From contig JAOZRC010000060.1 in NCBI GenBank assembly GCA_029940345.1, forward strand, positions 1 through 14,224: 14,224 nucleotides of DNA. Direction: 5' to 3'. Within the stretch, counting starts at the first letter, position 1; each line of letters opens with the position of its first letter. Below, piece after piece: positions 13,263 through 14,224 of the stretch. Both the position numbers and the translations under genes were made by a program. The notes below the pieces were generated by a model. The model was given only the letters and a program-made list of their open reading frames with translations, searched no databases and had not been told where the DNA came from. This stretch comes from Desulfobacterales bacterium. Lineage in GTDB: Bacteria > Desulfobacterota > Desulfobacteria > Desulfobacterales > JAUCGF01.

Positions 13263-14027
13263 TTAATTTTTGGTCGATCTATTCGCTTTTATGACGCCGG
13301 CTTTGCGCCAGGGAGGCGTCAGTTGCCTGACAATGGGTAAAACAGGCGTTTGAAAACGATTTAAATTTAATTCCGGCAGTAACTCTTCCGCAACTGTTAT
13401 GAACTCAAGCGGCAGATCCGTCAGGCGACTCAGTTCGCTGACAAAAGCATAGCCGCTGTATAAATCCTCCGCGGTGGTTTCGTCCATCAGGTTGGCATTG
13501 CCAACCCAGCCGTTAATGGCGATTTCAGACGCCGCTTCAATTTCACCCTTGATTTGTAAACATCCGTCAATGGTATCGGTTTTGGGACGATAGGGATTGA
13601 CCACCTGAAGCATACGAACCGTCTTGTCAGCAAACGCATCCGCGAGAGCTGCCAGTACGGTGGCGCCAGCGTCATCGCCGCCAGCGTCCAGGATAGTTAA
13701 TTGCCCGGCCTGGCGAATCAAACCGGACACCGCCGGCGACAAAATGGGCAAATCGGCCTGTAACCATTTCTGCGCCGGAATAACCAACTCAATTCCCATA
13801 CGATTGAACAAGGCGCCAGCTTCACGCGTTCGAAAGTACGGATTGACCAAATCAAGATCGGCAACTTTCACATCATAGCCCGCGCGCTTTCGATTCACCG
13901 CCAAATTGATGGCGATCTCGGTTTTGCCGCTTCCATAAGCGCCTGCTATAATTATAATTCCGTCCAGATAAAGTTCCAATATGGCATAACCCCTTAATTT
14001 ATATTTGTGAAAATTTGTAATTGCCAT
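13263..14027 (-). CDS. SIMIBI-type P-loop ATPase (CobQ/CbiA/MinD-like), role unknown
   Basis: A 254-residue protein with a central P-loop GAYGSGKT (residues 29-36 from this start), then a switch-like ADLDLVNPYFRTREAG motif and LDAGGDDAG in the Walker B/switch II position. This is the pattern of the CobQ/CbiA/MinD/ParA nucleotide-binding group. It has no cobyrinic-acid amidase (glutaminase) domain, so a cobalamin role is not supported. I chose the start at 14027 because GAAGGA lies 8 nt upstream; an ATG at 14036 abuts the same site and is less likely. It is the first gene of the oxidoreductase run, 23 bp before the ferredoxin gene, so it may assist cluster insertion, assembly or regulation of that complex. 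That is inference from position only. Confidence 0.75.
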   Translation of the reverse strand: MAITNFHKYKLRGYAILELYLDGIIIIAGAYGSGKTEIAINLAVNRKRAGYDVKVADLDLVNPYFRTREAGALFNRMGIELVIPAQKWLQADLPILSPAVSGLIRQAGQLTILDAGGDDAGATVLAALADAFADKTVRMLQVVNPYRPKTDTIDGCLQIKGEIEAASEIAINGWVGNANLMDETTAEDLYSGYAFVSELSRLTDLPLEFITVAEELLPELNLNRFQTPVLPIVRQLTPPWRKAGVIKANRSTKN

Positions 14028-14031
14028 GAAC

Positions 14032-14170
14032 GGCATCCTTCATTGACCAGTTAACACTTTGCCCCGTTAGGGATACATATCTATAGAGAAAAGTCATACG
14101 AATTACAACAAGACCCGTAGAGACGAAATTGAAAAAGGGTAAACTTTTTTAAGGTTGTTTCGAAGGATGC
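14032..14170. repeat. ~140-bp intergenic element with terminal inverted repeats (copy 2)
   Basis: GCATCCTTC at 14034-14042 pairs with GAAGGATGC at 14162-14170. The first 13 bases (GGCATCCTTCATT, 14032-14044) are identical to those of the element at 2461. The interior is AT-rich and poorly conserved. The left arm provides the Shine-Dalgarno sequence of the P-loop gene. Confidence 0.4.
14080..14108 (-). promoter_or_regulatory. candidate promoter for the oxidoreductase operon
   Basis: On the minus strand TTGTAA (14108-14103) and TATAGA (14085-14080) are separated by 17 bp. Each hexamer matches the sigma-70 consensus at 4 of 6 positions, and the start of the P-loop gene is ~50 bp downstream. It is the best pair in this gap but only moderate. 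Confidence 0.35.
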
Positions 14171-14172
14171 AT

Positions 14173-14224
14173 CTTAGAGCCTGTTTGAAAAGTCTTAAAT
14201 CGGCTGCAAAAGCGTGAGAGCGGT
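14173..14224 (+). repeat. dispersed repeat, right copy (inverted relative to left end)
   Basis: Bases 14173-14222 read CTTAGAGCCTGTTTGAAAAG onward to GTGAGAGCG and match the inverse of bases 5-54 at 37 of 50 positions without gaps. It lies upstream of the oxidoreductase operon, with its AGAGCCTG edge pointing inward as at the left end. It is noncoding as far as I can see and may continue beyond the window. Confidence 0.55.

Noticed and set aside
13263..14036. Cobalamin biosynthesis enzyme (CbiA) call
   Set aside because: Only the P-loop part resembles that family; the amidotransferase domain is absent and no cobalamin genes are nearby.
1..14224. CRISPR array, tRNA or rRNA genes
   Set aside because: I saw no regularly spaced direct repeats and no tRNA- or rRNA-like sequence on either strand.

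Overview
This window looks like chromosomal DNA of an anaerobic Gram-negative bacterium. My best guess is a Desulfobacterota-type ('deltaproteobacterial') anaerobe. Three things point that way: a multi-subunit 2-oxoacid:ferredoxin oxidoreductase, an outer-membrane lipid-transport trio with a lipoprotein, and a large hybrid histidine kinase of a type common in that group. The lineage is inferred from gene content only. All convincing genes lie on the minus strand, so transcription runs from high to low coordinates. No rRNA, tRNA, CRISPR array or transposase gene was seen.

Layout in transcription order. (1) 14027-9413: a 2-oxoacid:ferredoxin oxidoreductase cluster. It holds a SIMIBI-type P-loop protein, a two-cluster ferredoxin (delta), the alpha subunit (VorB/KorA type), then a foreign-looking interruption, then the beta (TPP) and gamma subunits, whose genes overlap by 11 nt. 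The interruption (about 11840-10754) carries a DUF2887/Rpn-like PD-(D/E)XK nuclease gene with its own extended -10 promoter, followed by a second, separate copy of just its C-terminal domain. (2) 9412-9124: an intergenic stretch with REP-like repeats and hairpins. (3) 9123-2620: a tight run of a REC-PAS-HisKA-HATPase-REC hybrid kinase, a YchF-like P-loop NTPase, and the YdbH-YnbE-YdbL trio that in Enterobacteria forms an inner-to-outer-membrane bridge for lipid homeostasis. The YchF-like and YdbH genes overlap by ATGA. (4) 2465-105: a 786-residue protein with a class III nucleotidyl cyclase domain in its C-terminal half.

The most interesting signal is the nuclease interruption. The duplicated segment begins essentially at an internal ATG that has a strong Shine-Dalgarno sequence and ends just past the stop codon, so the unit that was copied is precisely the predicted small C-terminal protein. 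This resembles the gene-within-gene antitoxins described for E. coli Rpn nucleases, here with an extra free-standing copy. Toxin/antitoxin activity is inferred, not shown. Second-line observations are a cyclase with non-canonical base-recognition positions, a pair of ~145-bp intergenic elements that bear start-codon regions, and ~50-bp inverted repeats at the two extreme ends of the window.
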